This document shows, piece after piece, positions 45,370 through 57,072 of a stretch of DNA of 64,000 bases. Source of the stretch: Strobilurus pachycystidiatus (taxonomy: Eukaryota; Basidiomycota; Agaricomycetes; Agaricales; Physalacriaceae); NCBI GenBank assembly GCA_019915135.1, contig JAHLMK010000038.1, positions 58,432 through 122,431 on the forward strand. Direction: 5' to 3'. The first letter of the stretch is position 1; every line of letters begins with the position of its first letter. The notes beneath the pieces were generated by a model, which saw only the letters and a list, made by a program, of their open reading frames with translations, did not search any database and was not told where the DNA came from. Both the position numbers and the translations under genes were made by a program.

Positions 45370-46207
45370 TCAATCGTTGTCACTTATGTCGATGATTCCA
45401 TCTGGGCGCATGAAGGTGGCTTTGTGGTACTTGGAGCGCTTCTTAGGGGTCAACGGGGGGGTCATGGGAGCCTTGCGTTTTGGTGGGGTTCGTGGTTGAT
45501 GTGGTTCCGGACGAGTCAATGAGCGCCGAATAGAGACACCCTGTCCGAGCTTTACTTGCTTGGCTGTCTCCTTCTTTTGCCAGGAGTTGCCCTCTAAGCA
45601 GTCCCAAGGAGACGCCTCAGCTACCATGCCAAGCTCTGCACGGAGGTTCGGATGGTTGAACGGAGACAAGTATGGCCAGTCCAGTGCAGATATAACCAAC
45701 TGCTTCCCCGGAGCTATCTGAATCCCTTGCTAAGAGTCCGTTTTAACCATACAATTTCGTGACTATCCTCAAAGAGAGTCTTACCTTGTCACATATGTGC
45801 ACAATGACAAAACGTTTCTCGGGGGGAATGACCGTTGGCGGGACTTTTGGCTTACGATGACTATGCGGTTTGGAACGAGCGCCTGAACAACTGGGCGTGG
45901 AGGGAGAACGTTGGTTCAGCGTGGGTGGTCTGCTCTGGTGTTCACATGGCTGGCCATCCTCATCCACCCAGCGGTAACCACGGCATCCACCGGCCTCAAA
46001 TTGGTTGTAGGTGCACTACCAAGCCCGCTTAGTGGAAGCGTGTTGTTAAGTGGAATGCGACTTACTTGTTAGACTGTGTGTAGAAGCCCACGCACTTCTT
46101 CGCCTTAGTCCACAAGCTGCCGCAGAGAACGCACATCTCGGCGGTACGGATGAGTAGATAGTAAGTGGGCCAGTCTAGCTCCATGTCCATGAGCATAGAA
46201 TAGATCA
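45370..46207 (-). CDS. Hypothetical protein with N-terminal cysteine motif and basic C-terminus
   Basis: A first exon from about 46207 reads LDWPTYYLLIRTAEMCVLCGSLW with further Cys residues. After an intron (GTAAGT...TTGGTAG) the frame continues CTYNQFEAGGCRGYRWVDEDG. A clean phase-0 intron (GTAAGA...ATTCAG, about 45786-45722) joins to IAPGKQLVISALDWPY. The C-terminus is Pro/Arg/Lys-rich with a nuclear-signal-like cluster (PKKRSKYHK). The first junction is out of phase by my reading, so the model is provisional. No family recognised; a nuclear, zinc-binding role is only an inference. Confidence 0.4.
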
Positions 46208-46418
46208 TGGCGGTTTCAGTCTCAGACCAGAGTCAAGGGTCTTTCTAAACATCATTCCCCATGATGTTGCTGGTTTGATGGGTATACTGGACAAAACCTT
46301 GAAGAGCTTGGTATTTGTGCCTATGTGGTACATGATCCCATACAACGATCGAGCAAGTTCTCCAACCCTTCTAGTGGTGACCTGGTGATTGACTTTGACC
46401 TCAAACATCATTGACATC

Positions 46419-47775
46419 ATGAATGAAGCGTCATCTGGCCTCAGTGATTCTAGCTTGAGAAGTATCCGTCCACTGAGCTCATTGCGAGGGTATGGTTCCC
46501 TACCTTGCCCTTCCTAAACATGCTAACGCCACTATGAGAACAGGAGTGTCCCTCAAGAAGTGGCAGACATGATCATCGAAGTGGCCTGCACAACGGACGG
46601 CGAAGTCTGTACTCCTGAGCAGCTAGAGACAGCTCAAAACTGTATGGAAACCTGCGCAGCCTTCGTGGCGATCAGTCGAAAGAAATTCTTCAAGATCGTT
46701 GTTTGTGGGGAGGACTCCACCCGTCAGCGTAACTGGTCTCGACAGACGTTTGTCCCTCACTCGCCAACCAAGGTGTACTACATCCTGGTCAAGTCGATGG
46801 CGATCTTGTCTTCGGTGAGACATTTCATTGTGTGCAAAGACGCCGCCATGGAAAATGCCTACACTGAGAAGGTGATCACGGCACTGAACTCTCAGAGAAG
46901 ATTTACTCGCCTATCTTTCTTCGATGTCTCCCGAGCCCATCTCCGCAAAACAAAGATCTCATCCTCACACGCGACTGAGGTGGCTTGGATGGCGCAAGTA
47001 GGGAGCTCCAAAGATCTGGAGGCACTACTTTGAATAGTACCAAATGCTGTGGTCGCTCGTCTTCTCAATTCCACCCCAATTACCTTCGACACATGTCCTC
47101 GGGATGCACCAATGAGGTGCAGTGGGATGCTGCTGGACAATGGGACGGAACTGATTCTCTTGGATGGAGACATGAGAGCGAGGAGGGTTCAGATTCAATG
47201 CTCCATAGCTCATGAAAACATGTGGTGGATACACTCGGTTATGTACAATATGCTCCAGGTAGAGGAATTGAGAATGGATACCAGTAAGTGTCCATCTCAT
47301 TGAATAGCTTGACCTTGCGGGATGCTGATGACGACTAGTCCGGTGGTACGGTAGTGACTCGGATTGGATCCCCGGGGATAATCTGCGCTTGCACGATTTC
47401 GACGAACTGAAGCGGTTACTCATACGCTTTGAGTTCACATGGCTGGAGAAATCGATCACGGATACTCTGAATACACTTCCAATCACGGTAGAAGGGGGCT
47501 TCCTTGGTCTACACATCCTTCTGAGAGACCCTTTCGAAACCTCTCTGGCCACAACGACGCGCTGGGACGCTGCTATGAGCAGGTTTCTTGGACGTGGCTG
47601 GAAAGTCGAGGTGGAATGTCACATTGACATGAGAGCAGCAAAGGAAGAAAGCGTTTGGCGACAGGGGATGGAAGAACTGTTTACGAAGGCGAGGAGCAAG
47701 TTCGGAGAGCAGTTAGTGCTGACGTGGAGTGACATGCCTAGCACGCACGCTGCTTGGGACAAAGCTTGGCTGTAG
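46419..47775 (+). pseudogene. F-box-like, leucine-rich protein with one premature stop
   Basis: Exon 1 is 46419-46489. Intron 46490-46543 (GTATGG, branch CTAAC, GAACAG) joins in phase to an exon starting SVPQEVADMIIEVACTTDGE, an F-box-like motif. The frame runs to TGA at 47031-47033 and continues in the same frame with clearly coding sequence (MLLDNGTELILLDGDMRARR). An in-phase intron (GTAAGT...CGACTAG) leads to the last exon ending at 47775. The single TGA fits CGA-to-TGA at a CpG; everything else is intact. It could be a recent pseudogene or a sequencing error. Similar in type to the genes at 34.4 and 48.0 kb but not a tandem copy. Confidence 0.55.
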
Positions 47776-47982
47776 CATAGAAGGGTGGGATGGGATCGTG
47801 TGTATAGTTTACATCCTTGTCGTGATACAGAGAATGTGAAGGAATTATTGGAGGATGACAAACAGTGTCCTCTTCTTCACAGGAGGTAGACAAGAGTATA
47901 GTCGTGATACATGGACGGGTTTGGTATAGAGTACTGGTAGTAGTATGTCTTGTCTTTCTAGGGAGTAGTACGTTCATCCCAT

Positions 47983-48879
47983 CTACTGCACTCCCGAAGC
48001 GCTGAACAACTTGACAGCGTTTGTCACAGACATAGTAAAACGACCTGTTTCGAAATTCTCTTCAATGTTGGTTATCCCCATGCTCATCAGCATCTGCGAA
48101 CACCGAGGCAAGTAGCGGGCGATGAATTGGATGAATACAGTGGGGTCAGGGGGAGGAGGGGACTGGGGAGACATTACGAGATGAAAGTGATCCCAGGGGA
48201 AGGTGACAACGGCGGGATTGAGTTCGTAGGCGATGGGAGCCCATAACTCTTTCCCAACGGTGTCATTGACATACGCATCTCTCGGCCATATGATGCTGAT
48301 CTGGAAGGTATTGAGGCCCTCGGGCCAAGGTTGCCGGAGCAAGCGCACAACAGCCTTGACATGGATGATGCTGCACTTGAACGTGACATGCTGCAGCCGA
48401 GCGAAATTCGAGAAAGGATGGGAGAGGATTGTGGAATCTTGGGAAGGAAAACTCGTGAGTCAATCATGGAGAAAGATTTGAGAGTACCCACCATGGATGT
48501 ACAGACACAATTCCACTAACGTCCTCTCAGAAGATGACAGAATCTTCTCGGTTTGGGCAACGCGCCGATGATCATGATGGACATGAAGTACGCTCAAGTT
48601 GCAGAGATTGACAAACGCTTCGTTGATATCACGACAGGTCGAACAAAGGGCGTCAATGTCGGATGAATCAAGGTCCATGATGTCCTCCAGGAGCACGGCC
48701 CAGGATGCGATCTTGCCTAGGAGTTCAGCGGGAAAGGAAGCAGTGATAACCTGATAGTGGGACTGAGGGAGCAACGTGGTCTCAAAAGAGATTTGCCTGA
48801 GATCAGTCAATGGATGTGAGTAACGCGTAAGATACCGTGGAAAAATGCTGATTGCCTTGAAGTTGCGTTCACCCTGCAT
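47983..48879 (-). CDS. F-box-like hypothetical protein
   Basis: The ATG at 48879 (context GTGCATGCAG) begins a frame containing FPAELLGKIASWAVLLEDIMD, an F-box-like motif. It runs through SSDIDALCSTCRDINEAFVNL to LVELCLYIH. An intron with donor GTGGGT, branch TTGACT and acceptor CCCAAG (about 48420-48470) joins in phase to STILSHPFSNFARLQHV and the final stretch ending at 47983. An additional intron in the N-terminal part (about 48760-48830) is possible. Divergent or convergent neighbours are also F-box-like, suggesting local family expansion. Confidence 0.5.
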
Positions 48880-49115
48880 GCACGCTTGACGTCCGAGTGC
48901 GCCGGTCACCTACAGGTAAGTTTGGTGGTAAATAGCTTGATTGAATAGGGTATTGACTTGGAGACGGTAGATTGTACCTTTGACGCTTGCTCTTTGGTCT
49001 CTGAACTGAGTGTGTCCTCTTGTCGTGGTACTATGTGAGTATATGTAACTAACAGCCTGTAGACGATGGATTTGTCTCGATTTGCCCTTTGGGAGGGTTC
49101 TCCAGTGCCAAACAG

Positions 49116-50939
49116 ATGGTTCGGACTGCACGTGGATACACGGGACGGTTAATGCGTGCGGTCCTTGCCACAACACCAGAAGATGAGGACGCTCTATGGG
49201 CAGCCGTCTTCCACCTGGTTTCCCAGCTCAACAGTGGATGGAGGGCGAAACCGGGATTCACCGATCCAGGTCCAATCAAACGATACAAGCATTGTGTGGA
49301 CAATATGCGCAAACTGCTTCAGGATCTGGCACTGGTGCTTGCAGCTGGATCAATGCTCCAGCGTTTGGAGGCCGTCAATCGTTCTGGATCTGCAGAAGCA
49401 AAAGATCATCCTCACGGTTGGTCTGAGGCCCCGAGTGTCGACCAAATGGCGGATGTCTTGAACGAGGTTGTGCGGTTCTGGGCGGGCATGGATCGTTACT
49501 ACGACGTCCTTTGGGAGAATCACATAGCTGATGAAATGGGGCGGCTCTATCATGGAATGGTCGTCTTCTCCCTCCTTGGTCGCCACAACTCTTTGCTTGG
49601 TACCGTCGCCAAGCCGTTCACTCAACTTGAGACGCCGGATGATGACAAGTTGTACAAGCTTTGGGGTCCTAACGTTTTACCCCGTGCATGTACGACGGTT
49701 GTTGGTCTCATCGTGGCCGAAGATTGCAATATGGGCACCATCGTGGGCATCCTGGTGTATATTTCGGACTATTGCGAGCTGGAGAGGAAAAGGGGAGATG
49801 AGATCCTGCGGGAATCCAAGATGAGTTATTGGCTTGCCGTCCTGCTTGCAAAGATCGTGGGCAAGAAAGAGCGCGAGCGTAATGGACCGGCGACGAGAAG
49901 GCACACGGCTTTGGAAGCTTTTGCAGCGGCCTTAGGGTTATTGGGCGGCAGATTGTCCTCGCGAGAGTGGATCGTACAGGCGCTGAAAGGAGGTGTCTTG
50001 AAGGCCATCACATACTCCAATCACCTAGATGCGACTAACCAGGAGACAAAGACTGAGTGGATCCGCCCCCGTCTTTTGAACTTATGGAATGCCGTTTGCT
50101 CCTTGGCTGCTGATCCAGAGGTGTTCTGGTTGATCTCACACTCCATTGCGATACGACGGTGGCGGGCGCGTGAAACTTGTGGGCTGGTAGGACAGGCAAT
50201 CAACCGAAGACAGGATCCTTGGGTGACATGGCTCAGGGATTACGACGAAGTCTGGCGTCTATTCGAAAAGATCAGAAGGGATATCTGGCTGCGATGCATG
50301 GTGGTACGTGGTCCACGCCAGTGTGAATCCCCCAATCTGTGCTAATAAGTTATCAGTGCTTTGAGACCGTGCAAAACAGCAGACGTAAGCGATGTTCCGG
50401 ATGCCAACAGAGGATATATTGTGGCCAAGAATGTCAAAGGATTGATTGGAAGGGCGGTCATCGATTGGTCTGTAAGGATTGGGGAGGATCCACAGGTGAG
50501 TGAATGAACGTCCAAGACGTCTGTTGCTAATAATAGAGCAGATGGACAAAGAATCTGTCATTTCCTCTTTGAGCGACAATTGGCTTTGGCCTGGTTACAC
50601 AAGCACCGTGAGCAGGTGCTGCACAGGCTGGAGACGTACATCTTGGCGAGACAGATGGGTGTTTCGCCCGTTGCACAATCCATCCCGCCAGCAGAGCATG
50701 TTCATGTCTTCAGCGAAGAAGTTCAGGACGGCAATCTAGCCACCATCATTGGTGGTACTCGCACATGGGGTCTCGACCCGAAGACGCCAGTCATCTGTGT
50801 CAACTATAGCGCAGGGGAATGTGAGGTTTTGGTTCGTTCCATGCCTGGCTTGCTTGATGTGTTTCCCTTGAAACGGTCTGAAGGGAAGGTTTATATGTGC
50901 TTGAAGGTCACAAAGGAGGTTGGGCCTTGCTACGTATAA
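49116..50939 (+). CDS. MYND-type zinc-finger protein
   Basis: Exons 49116-50303, 50357-50495 and 50542-50939 give 574 residues, all junctions in phase. Introns: GTACGT...TTATCAG (phase 0) and GTGAGT...GAGCAG (phase 1). The first ~395 residues are helical, repeat-like and of unknown function. The MYND finger is at about residues 397-440: CFETVQNSRRKRCSGC, YCGQECQ, DWKGGHRLVC, with all eight Cys/His ligands visible. A C-terminal domain of about 130 residues follows. MYND fingers bind short Pro-rich peptides, so an adaptor role is likely but inferred. The ATG at 49116 is the first in frame; an upstream exon is possible. Confidence 0.75.
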
Positions 50940-51426
50940 GATGTGCTATCGCCCGATTTCTGGGAAGGTTGGGTGGACGCTCATACATTGGATTAGTACC
51001 CAGGACATGATTGCTACCTTTCATATATTACACATTGAAGTGTTCCAATATAGAGTCACCAAAGGGAGTACGCTCACGGTGCGACGCAAGCATACGAAGC
51101 TTTGGGAGGGAGTGTTTGCTCAGAAGGTGTGTGGCACAATCTCCCAGAGACGCAGAAAGAACTGACAAGGCTTGGAGCCAGACTTCGGACTACCACTCAG
51201 AAGTCACACATGTTTGTTCATTGTTGGGGAAGGTCTCGTCATTTGCCGACTCCAACCACTGAATAAGCGTAGGAGATCTGGGTTTTTAGCGAGAAAAAGC
51301 ACGGGATTGCGGTAGGAAAATACTGATGTTCTGCAAAGATTCATCTGTTTTGTGGGCGCCATTGTGGGTTTACATGGGAAATCGTCTGATACACAACCAG
51401 GATATCCTCCTATCTGGGAGCTATGA
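50940..51426. other. Intergenic, no supported gene
   Basis: Short frames only, with no domain or splice pattern. Confidence 0.4.
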
Positions 51427-51600
51427 TGACTTCACTCAAATGGTGGGTGACTTTGTTCGAGTGATGGGTGACTTCGTTTGAGTGGTCAGTGACTTCGTTC
51501 GAGTGGTCAGTGACTTCGCTCGAGTGGTCAGTGACTTCGCTCGAGTGGTCAGTGACTTCGCTCGAGTGGTCAGTGACTTCGTTCGAGTGGTCGGTGACTT
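51427..51600. repeat. 21-bp minisatellite, about eight units
   Basis: Tandem units of the type GAGTGGTCAGTGACTTCGYT plus one base, with a homogeneous core and degenerate left edge. 21 bp keeps frame; on the minus strand it reads as a heptapeptide repeat (SEVTDHS). No ordinary gene surrounds it. Confidence 0.85.
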
Positions 51601-53285
51601 GAGGCAGCACTAGTTCCTCAAGGAAGTGACTGATAGCACATAGCGAGTGTGTTACAACACTCCGCGAGATCATCTTCGATTGACGGTGTCCAACCCGGCT
51701 CTGACTGCTGAGTTACTTAGCAGTTCTCTTCATGATTGCTTCAAGGCTGGTGAGTGACGGTGCGTTTGACCTTTGGATCGATTTCTTACCGTTCATGAAA
51801 CAGTGCCAAGTCAAACAGTGCCCAAATGAACAGCGAACGAGTGATGGATGCAGGAAAGTTCTAACGACAAAGAACTCACCTGTCATATAGTCATGAACTC
51901 ACCTTCTATATAGTCATGCCACTGTTAAATGTGTTCATGTTGAAGGTCGCCGGTGCTGTCAAGGTGAATCAGGTTAGTATTGATTATTTCGCCAAGTCTA
52001 AATCTCATAGCTTACCTTTCTATAATGTTCCACTCAACGGTGCGGGGAATGGAAGGGTCAGCGAGTACGGGGACCACGGCTCCAGGAGACGAGGGTGGCG
52101 CAGTGACAAGCCCCACGACGCCCACCACCACCTGCGCCGACAGCCGCCCTAGCACAAGTGGAGCTCAACATCAACCACACGACGACAATAATGGACACGA
52201 CCGGCCCCAATATCCACACCCCGCACTGAACTTTCAAGTATTTGTCCGTCAACACAAGTGCGGACACGGACATACGACTCGTCAACCCCAACACTTACCT
52301 CGTCAGTCCACGGGAAGCTTGCTCAATAATCATGACCTTGACCGTAAGTGGAACATTTGACACCGAGACTGCAAAACATGTACTTACCTGCACGCCAGAC
52401 GCAAGAGAGGAGGTGGAAGTAGGAAAGAGAGGGACCAGGGACTCAAACAGCCTATATAGGCTCGACTGTCAACATGACGACGACCACGGAGTCATTGAGG
52501 AATGAGGATAAGCTTGGAAGAGCACGAACTGGCCAATGGGTACACGATGGTGATCACATCTGCGGCACATTTTCCTTTCTCCGGTTCTACAGCTGGTTTT
52601 TGGTAGTAGGGATCCGTACTCGAGGCCAGGGCTGGGGCATGCGTGAATGTAAACTGGATCCTATGGCAGTGAGTTTGCGATGGCATCGGTGTGTTTCTTT
52701 TGCTTGCATGTTCTTTTGTAAGTCTCAAGGTGATTGATTCAGATTGTACGATGCGTGAATTTCACCTGGGAGCGCGTAATTTTGGCACCATTGGGGTATC
52801 CCGTCCTTGGATATTGAATGAACAAAAACGCTGATCTTATGGGTCAATTACCTATCAATGGCGAGCCGGGGGAGACTTTCAATGAGTCCCTTACAAACCG
52901 CAAGAGACCTGCAAATAATCCAACCATGGCGTCAACTAGGCTCGGGGTCAGCTCACAGTGCAGTTAATTGGGAATAGGAAAAAGGGAACGTACTGACAGC
53001 GTAGGGCGACTCTCTGTCAATGTGGCGTCCTTGTTATCCTGCGAGACGTGTCACATTGGTAGGTGCAGGTGTGCAAAATGTGCAGAGCGTGTTTGAGAAC
53101 AAAATCCGTGACAATGTCATGACTCTGTAAGCGATGGGAAGGGCTTAACAGCAAGCTAATCAATCCTTACCTCCTACTGTCACCAGCTCCTCACCACCAT
53201 CTCTTAACATGGGTATTCTACAGTAGGTCATGCTATCACTCACTGGTGGACTACTGATCTGACAATTGGCCAGAAAGATTCAGAA
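51601..53285. other. Sparse region, no confident gene
   Basis: A Ser/Thr/Pro-rich plus-strand frame starting at about 52022 (MFHSTVRGMEGSASTG) runs to 52360 and could be a small disordered protein. I cannot support it further. The remainder shows nothing recognisable. Confidence 0.3.
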
Positions 53286-53747
53286 TAGACATGACCACGA
53301 ATAAGGAGTAAAGGAGAATATTCATGAATATATTCCTAATCTTATTCATGAATATGAATATGATGAATATATTATATTCGTGAATAAGAAAAAGTTGACG
53401 AATATAGAATATGAACCTTCAAGTTCACATAATCCTCAACTCATTCATGAGTGTCTGACAATACTGAATTCTCAGTACTGAAGACAAGTTTATGATAAAT
53501 TTAGATGCTGTTTGAATGATTTATAGTTCATTCAATAACTTTAACTGTGATTTTGAGTGACATTGAGATGATTATACTTGTATATTCGTGAATATTCATG
53601 AATAAAAGCGAAATATTTGCAGTGAAGATTAAGTTGACGAATAAGATTAAGAGTATATTCATGAATAACAATTATGACCCTTGGAGGGGGGATTATTCGT
53701 GTGCATGAATAAGAATATACTCGAATATATATTCGTGGACATCTCTA
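53286..53747 (+). mobile_element. hAT-type MITE, copy 1
   Basis: 462 bp, very AT-rich, with imperfect 18-bp terminal inverted repeats (TAGACATGACCACGAATA and the complement of TATTCGTGGACATCTCTA). It is flanked by a perfect 8-bp duplication ATTCAGAA at 53278-53285 and 53748-53755. TAGNG-like termini and an 8-bp target duplication fit the hAT superfamily. No coding capacity. Confidence 0.88.
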
Positions 53748-54057
53748 ATTCAGAAGATCATCACCAGCATTTGTGGCCCATGGTATGTGTCTAATCTTGC
53801 TTTGGTTTGATCCTTTCATGCTGTGGGTGGCCTCCAGCGGCGACGACCACGCCATTCTGGACGCCAAATACGAGCTCCGCGCGGTCGCGGGTCCCGGATT
53901 GATTGGGCGGGTAAGTGGGCTGCTCCGCCACCCAGAGGACGGTTGGATTCAATCAAGCGGCAACGTTCTAGGATACTCGGAAGGCCGAACGAGGGGTTAA
54001 AAGAGAGTATAGTGACGGCAGTAAAGCGGAATCCAAAGTGAGTGGTTTCTTTGTAGT

Positions 54058-54369
54058 ATGGCGCGTGTCGTTGACAAGCGCGGACATCGCGCCCCTCAGC
54101 TCGCTGCTGGAGGTCCCGCCATCGACGCTGCCAGCGCAAAGGTCCAAATCCAAGGTGGATTCACCTCAGACAACAAGATGGACGGGGACAATATCACAGC
54201 AGGACCGAGTGGCACACCCGTGAGTGTGTATTCAGTTCTTTGCGCCGGTCTTGTTGGCGGCCGGACTAACCAGACGTTTCAGGTCACTTTGACCAGGCAA
54301 CGCCTGACAAATCGCCGCCGCGTCAACCCGTACCAAAGCTACACGGGTGATGGTGGAGACTTAGCGTAG
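54058..54369 (+). other. Possible small gene with an intron
   Basis: A frame beginning MARVVDKRGHRAPQLAAGG is followed by a good-looking intron, GTGAGTGTG...CTAACC...TTTCAG (about 54221-54283), then a short basic end. It is too short and featureless to call a gene with confidence. Confidence 0.25.
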
Positions 54370-55239
54370 CCGTAGTCGTGTCTCTCTTCCTTCATTGATG
54401 CAAAGAAAATGTATATTACTTGGCCTATATTGCTGTCTGACATCTTTCTTGAATGAAACATTGATTTGAAATAATATGCATGCATGATGAGTAGCCAAAA
54501 AAGTCTCTATTAAAATATACTAGTGTGTGAGTAAACAACTAAAGGTGGGACGGGACGCGTCGCGTCGCGTGAGCAATGGGGTAATGAAATATCATTGACG
54601 GACAAATTTGCAGGGTTCGATTGGAATGATCGGAAGAGGGACGCGGACGACGAGGGCCATCAGGAATAATTTGTTATTGGGCTAATTGGCAGCGGGATCG
54701 GAGGAACGTAGGAACGCGACGGACGTCACGAAGAGGAGTTCTGGGAATAATGAAGAAAGGCGGCGAAAGGTGTGAGGAGGACGCACCCAGTGGCGAGCGT
54801 GGACTGAGTCAAGAGGTGCGAGCTAATCTCTCGCGAGAGGATGTGACGGGACGTTGCCATTAGGCGCACAAAGTCAAATTTGTCCGAGACGGACTGCCGA
54901 CACATGATCAGGTCAATTGAAGAAGATTGGAATGTCGGGACACACCAAGTACACTGATTCAATATAGAGAATGAAACGTCCAAGAGTAATGGCGGGAAGG
55001 AGCGACGGGCAGCGGCGACGGCGGGCGGCAGGTCTAACAACCGTGGTTTGGGTGACGGTGGTGGCGAGTAGAGCGGCGGAGGCGCGACGGGCGGCGGCGG
55101 CGGCGGCAGCAGGTCTGAGGAACGAGTCCTAGGCCGCAAGTGGTGACGGTGGTGGCGGGTTGAGCGTGAGTCATGACTCGCGAGCCGAGCCGAGGCACTG
55201 CCGTGGCACGGCAGATCACTGACTTAGCCCAGCTATGAA

Positions 55240-55470
55240 CTGGGATTGTGCAGAAGATCAGTGGACTTACATTGCAGACGAGTAGCTCACCTGGGCCCTT
55301 GACGACTCCGCGGAGTGCATTCACTCAGCTGCCGCAGCAGACTGCTAGCTCTACCCGGAACACCAGTGGTCTCTTGCACAATACCACTGGTTTGCTGCAG
55401 GAGGTGACTGGTTTCAGTTGGCCGGGACCCTGGCCAGCTGGTTCTAACACCCGGACAATCTGAATTCATC
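55240..55470 (+). repeat. Dispersed coding repeat, copy 2
   Basis: Plus-strand match to the block at 21.5-21.8 kb. Shared pieces are the ACCACTGGTTT...TTGGCCGGGACC and GGTTCTAACAC..GACAATCTGAATT segments. The plus frame has NTSGLLHNTTGLLQEVTG-type repeats. Confidence 0.4.
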
Positions 55471-55842
55471 GGAGAAATTGCCAGCATTGAATCCGACTTC
55501 GGCAATGAGGTGTAGCAAGGGGTTGGTTTCTGCCTCTGCATTAGAGGGCAAAGCCGTCTGTGAAGACCCAATACTTGCAGAGTTGTCATTTCCGGATAGA
55601 AAGGGGATGATGTGTTCTTCTAAATGAAAGGTACTGAGGGCCTGATCAACAGTCAAAGCTTGACGCGGCCGTTCATTGGGACGACGGTTGTTTACGGGCT
55701 TCCTAGTCAGTGTTGCTTTCTTTGAGCTTGTGAGTCGGGGTGCAGATTGACGAGTGCAAGTAAGAGGCTTTGGTGATGCTGGTCTCTCCAGTACCTTTTG
55801 CTTTTGAGGCGCTGGGAGATTGGAGGCGGACATGAGAGTCAA
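55444..55842 (-). other. Open frame, uncertain
   Basis: 132 codons, Ser/Pro/Arg-rich, lying antisense to the downstream part of the dispersed repeat. No ATG in good context and no domain. Could be chance. Confidence 0.2.
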
Positions 55843-55989
55843 GATGTAAGTTGTGCCATTGGGTAATTAAATAAATTGCATGGGTAGTGCGCATTGTCCC
55901 AGGTATGGTGCGACCGCTCGTAAAACCTGCCAATCAATTCGAGGAGAAAAGATGTGAAGTGGTAGTGGGCTGTGAGATCAGCGGATTAG

Positions 55990-56600
55990 CATGAGACGTA
56001 TCAGGAAGTGGCAGGTTTCCATACCTGCGGCGTAAGCAACAAGTATTATTGACGGGCTATGAGAGCCGTTAACAGGGGAGAGCACAGTTTTCCAGACTCG
56101 CAGAATGAACGTCCAGAGGTAGCGGGCTGTAAGAACTGTAAGATAGTGATTGTCGTGCAAGGAAGGGACGGGTTTCCATAACCGTAGATCAATTGGTGGC
56201 GGGCTGTGAGACCGGTGAAAAACTGAGAGAAGAAGCAGCGGTTTTCTGGACCCGCAAAATGAAGCGCAATTGATAGTGGGTTGTGTAATCTGTAAGCTGA
56301 CAGGCAATGTGCAAAGAAGAGGCGAGTTTCCAAACTCGCAGAGTGAAGGTCGACAGGTCGCTGTAGTACCTGTTACATAGCGCAGAAAGAGCGGATTTCC
56401 AGACCTGCAGAGTGAAGGTTGATTGAAAGTAGGCTCTGTAACCTGCAAATTAGTGAAAGGTGTGTACGAGGAATTTGCAAGTTTCTAGACCTGCGCAATG
56501 ATTGTCCAGTGGTAGCGGGCTGTGGGACCCATAACAAGTCAGAGGTGTACAAGGCGGTGCCGGTTTCCTGAACCCTCAAACTCAGTGTCCAGGGGTGGTG
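55990..56600. repeat. Degenerate tandem array of hairpin-bearing units
   Basis: About seven or eight units of roughly 70-105 bp. Each contains a GYRGGTTTCC..GACCYGC-like inverted repeat, then a core like AGAATGAAGGTC and GTAGCGGGCTGTGAGACC. Stems differ between units: GCAGGT/ACCTGC, CGAGTTT/AAACTCG, GGTT/AACC. Apparent frames through it are repeat artefacts. Confidence 0.6.
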
Positions 56601-57072
56601 CGCAGGCGATGAATCGGGCGCACAGGCGCATGCACAAGCTGTGAATCTGGTGTCAGGGAACCCATATACACGGAATTCGCATCAATCAGGCTCCGAAAGC
56701 AGGCATAAATATCAGGGAGCGCAAATTTTGGGCGCCCGCCCATTGACAGTTTTGCAGCCCCACAGCAATTGATAGTTTTGCAGACCCGCAGAAAGAAACA
56801 AAGATGTAGCAAAAGGACGCAGTGTTGAGCAAGCTACTAGCCGGCTATGTCCGGTCACAGCTAGTGACTCCAGCTATGCCGACTGATGCCACGGGCGGCG
56901 GAAGGGTGGCTGGACACTCAGGGGCTCCCGGCGTTTCCCGAGATGCATGTCCGCCGTTTGTATCCGCGCAATCCTGCCCATTCTCGCAATTTGGGGGTCG
57001 ATACTTGATAGGTTAGAGTACAAGACACTGTATCTCAATGGACAATACAACCATTTTGATCAGAAATAGTAA

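Noticed and set aside
51410..51673. Minus-strand ORF of heptapeptide repeats as a protein gene
   Set aside because: It is only the open frame produced by a 21-bp minisatellite. There are no flanking coding sequence or introns.
55978..56580. Minus-strand ORFs of about 70-155 codons in the hairpin array
   Set aside because: Overlapping frames in different phases through a degenerate tandem repeat, without a common protein.
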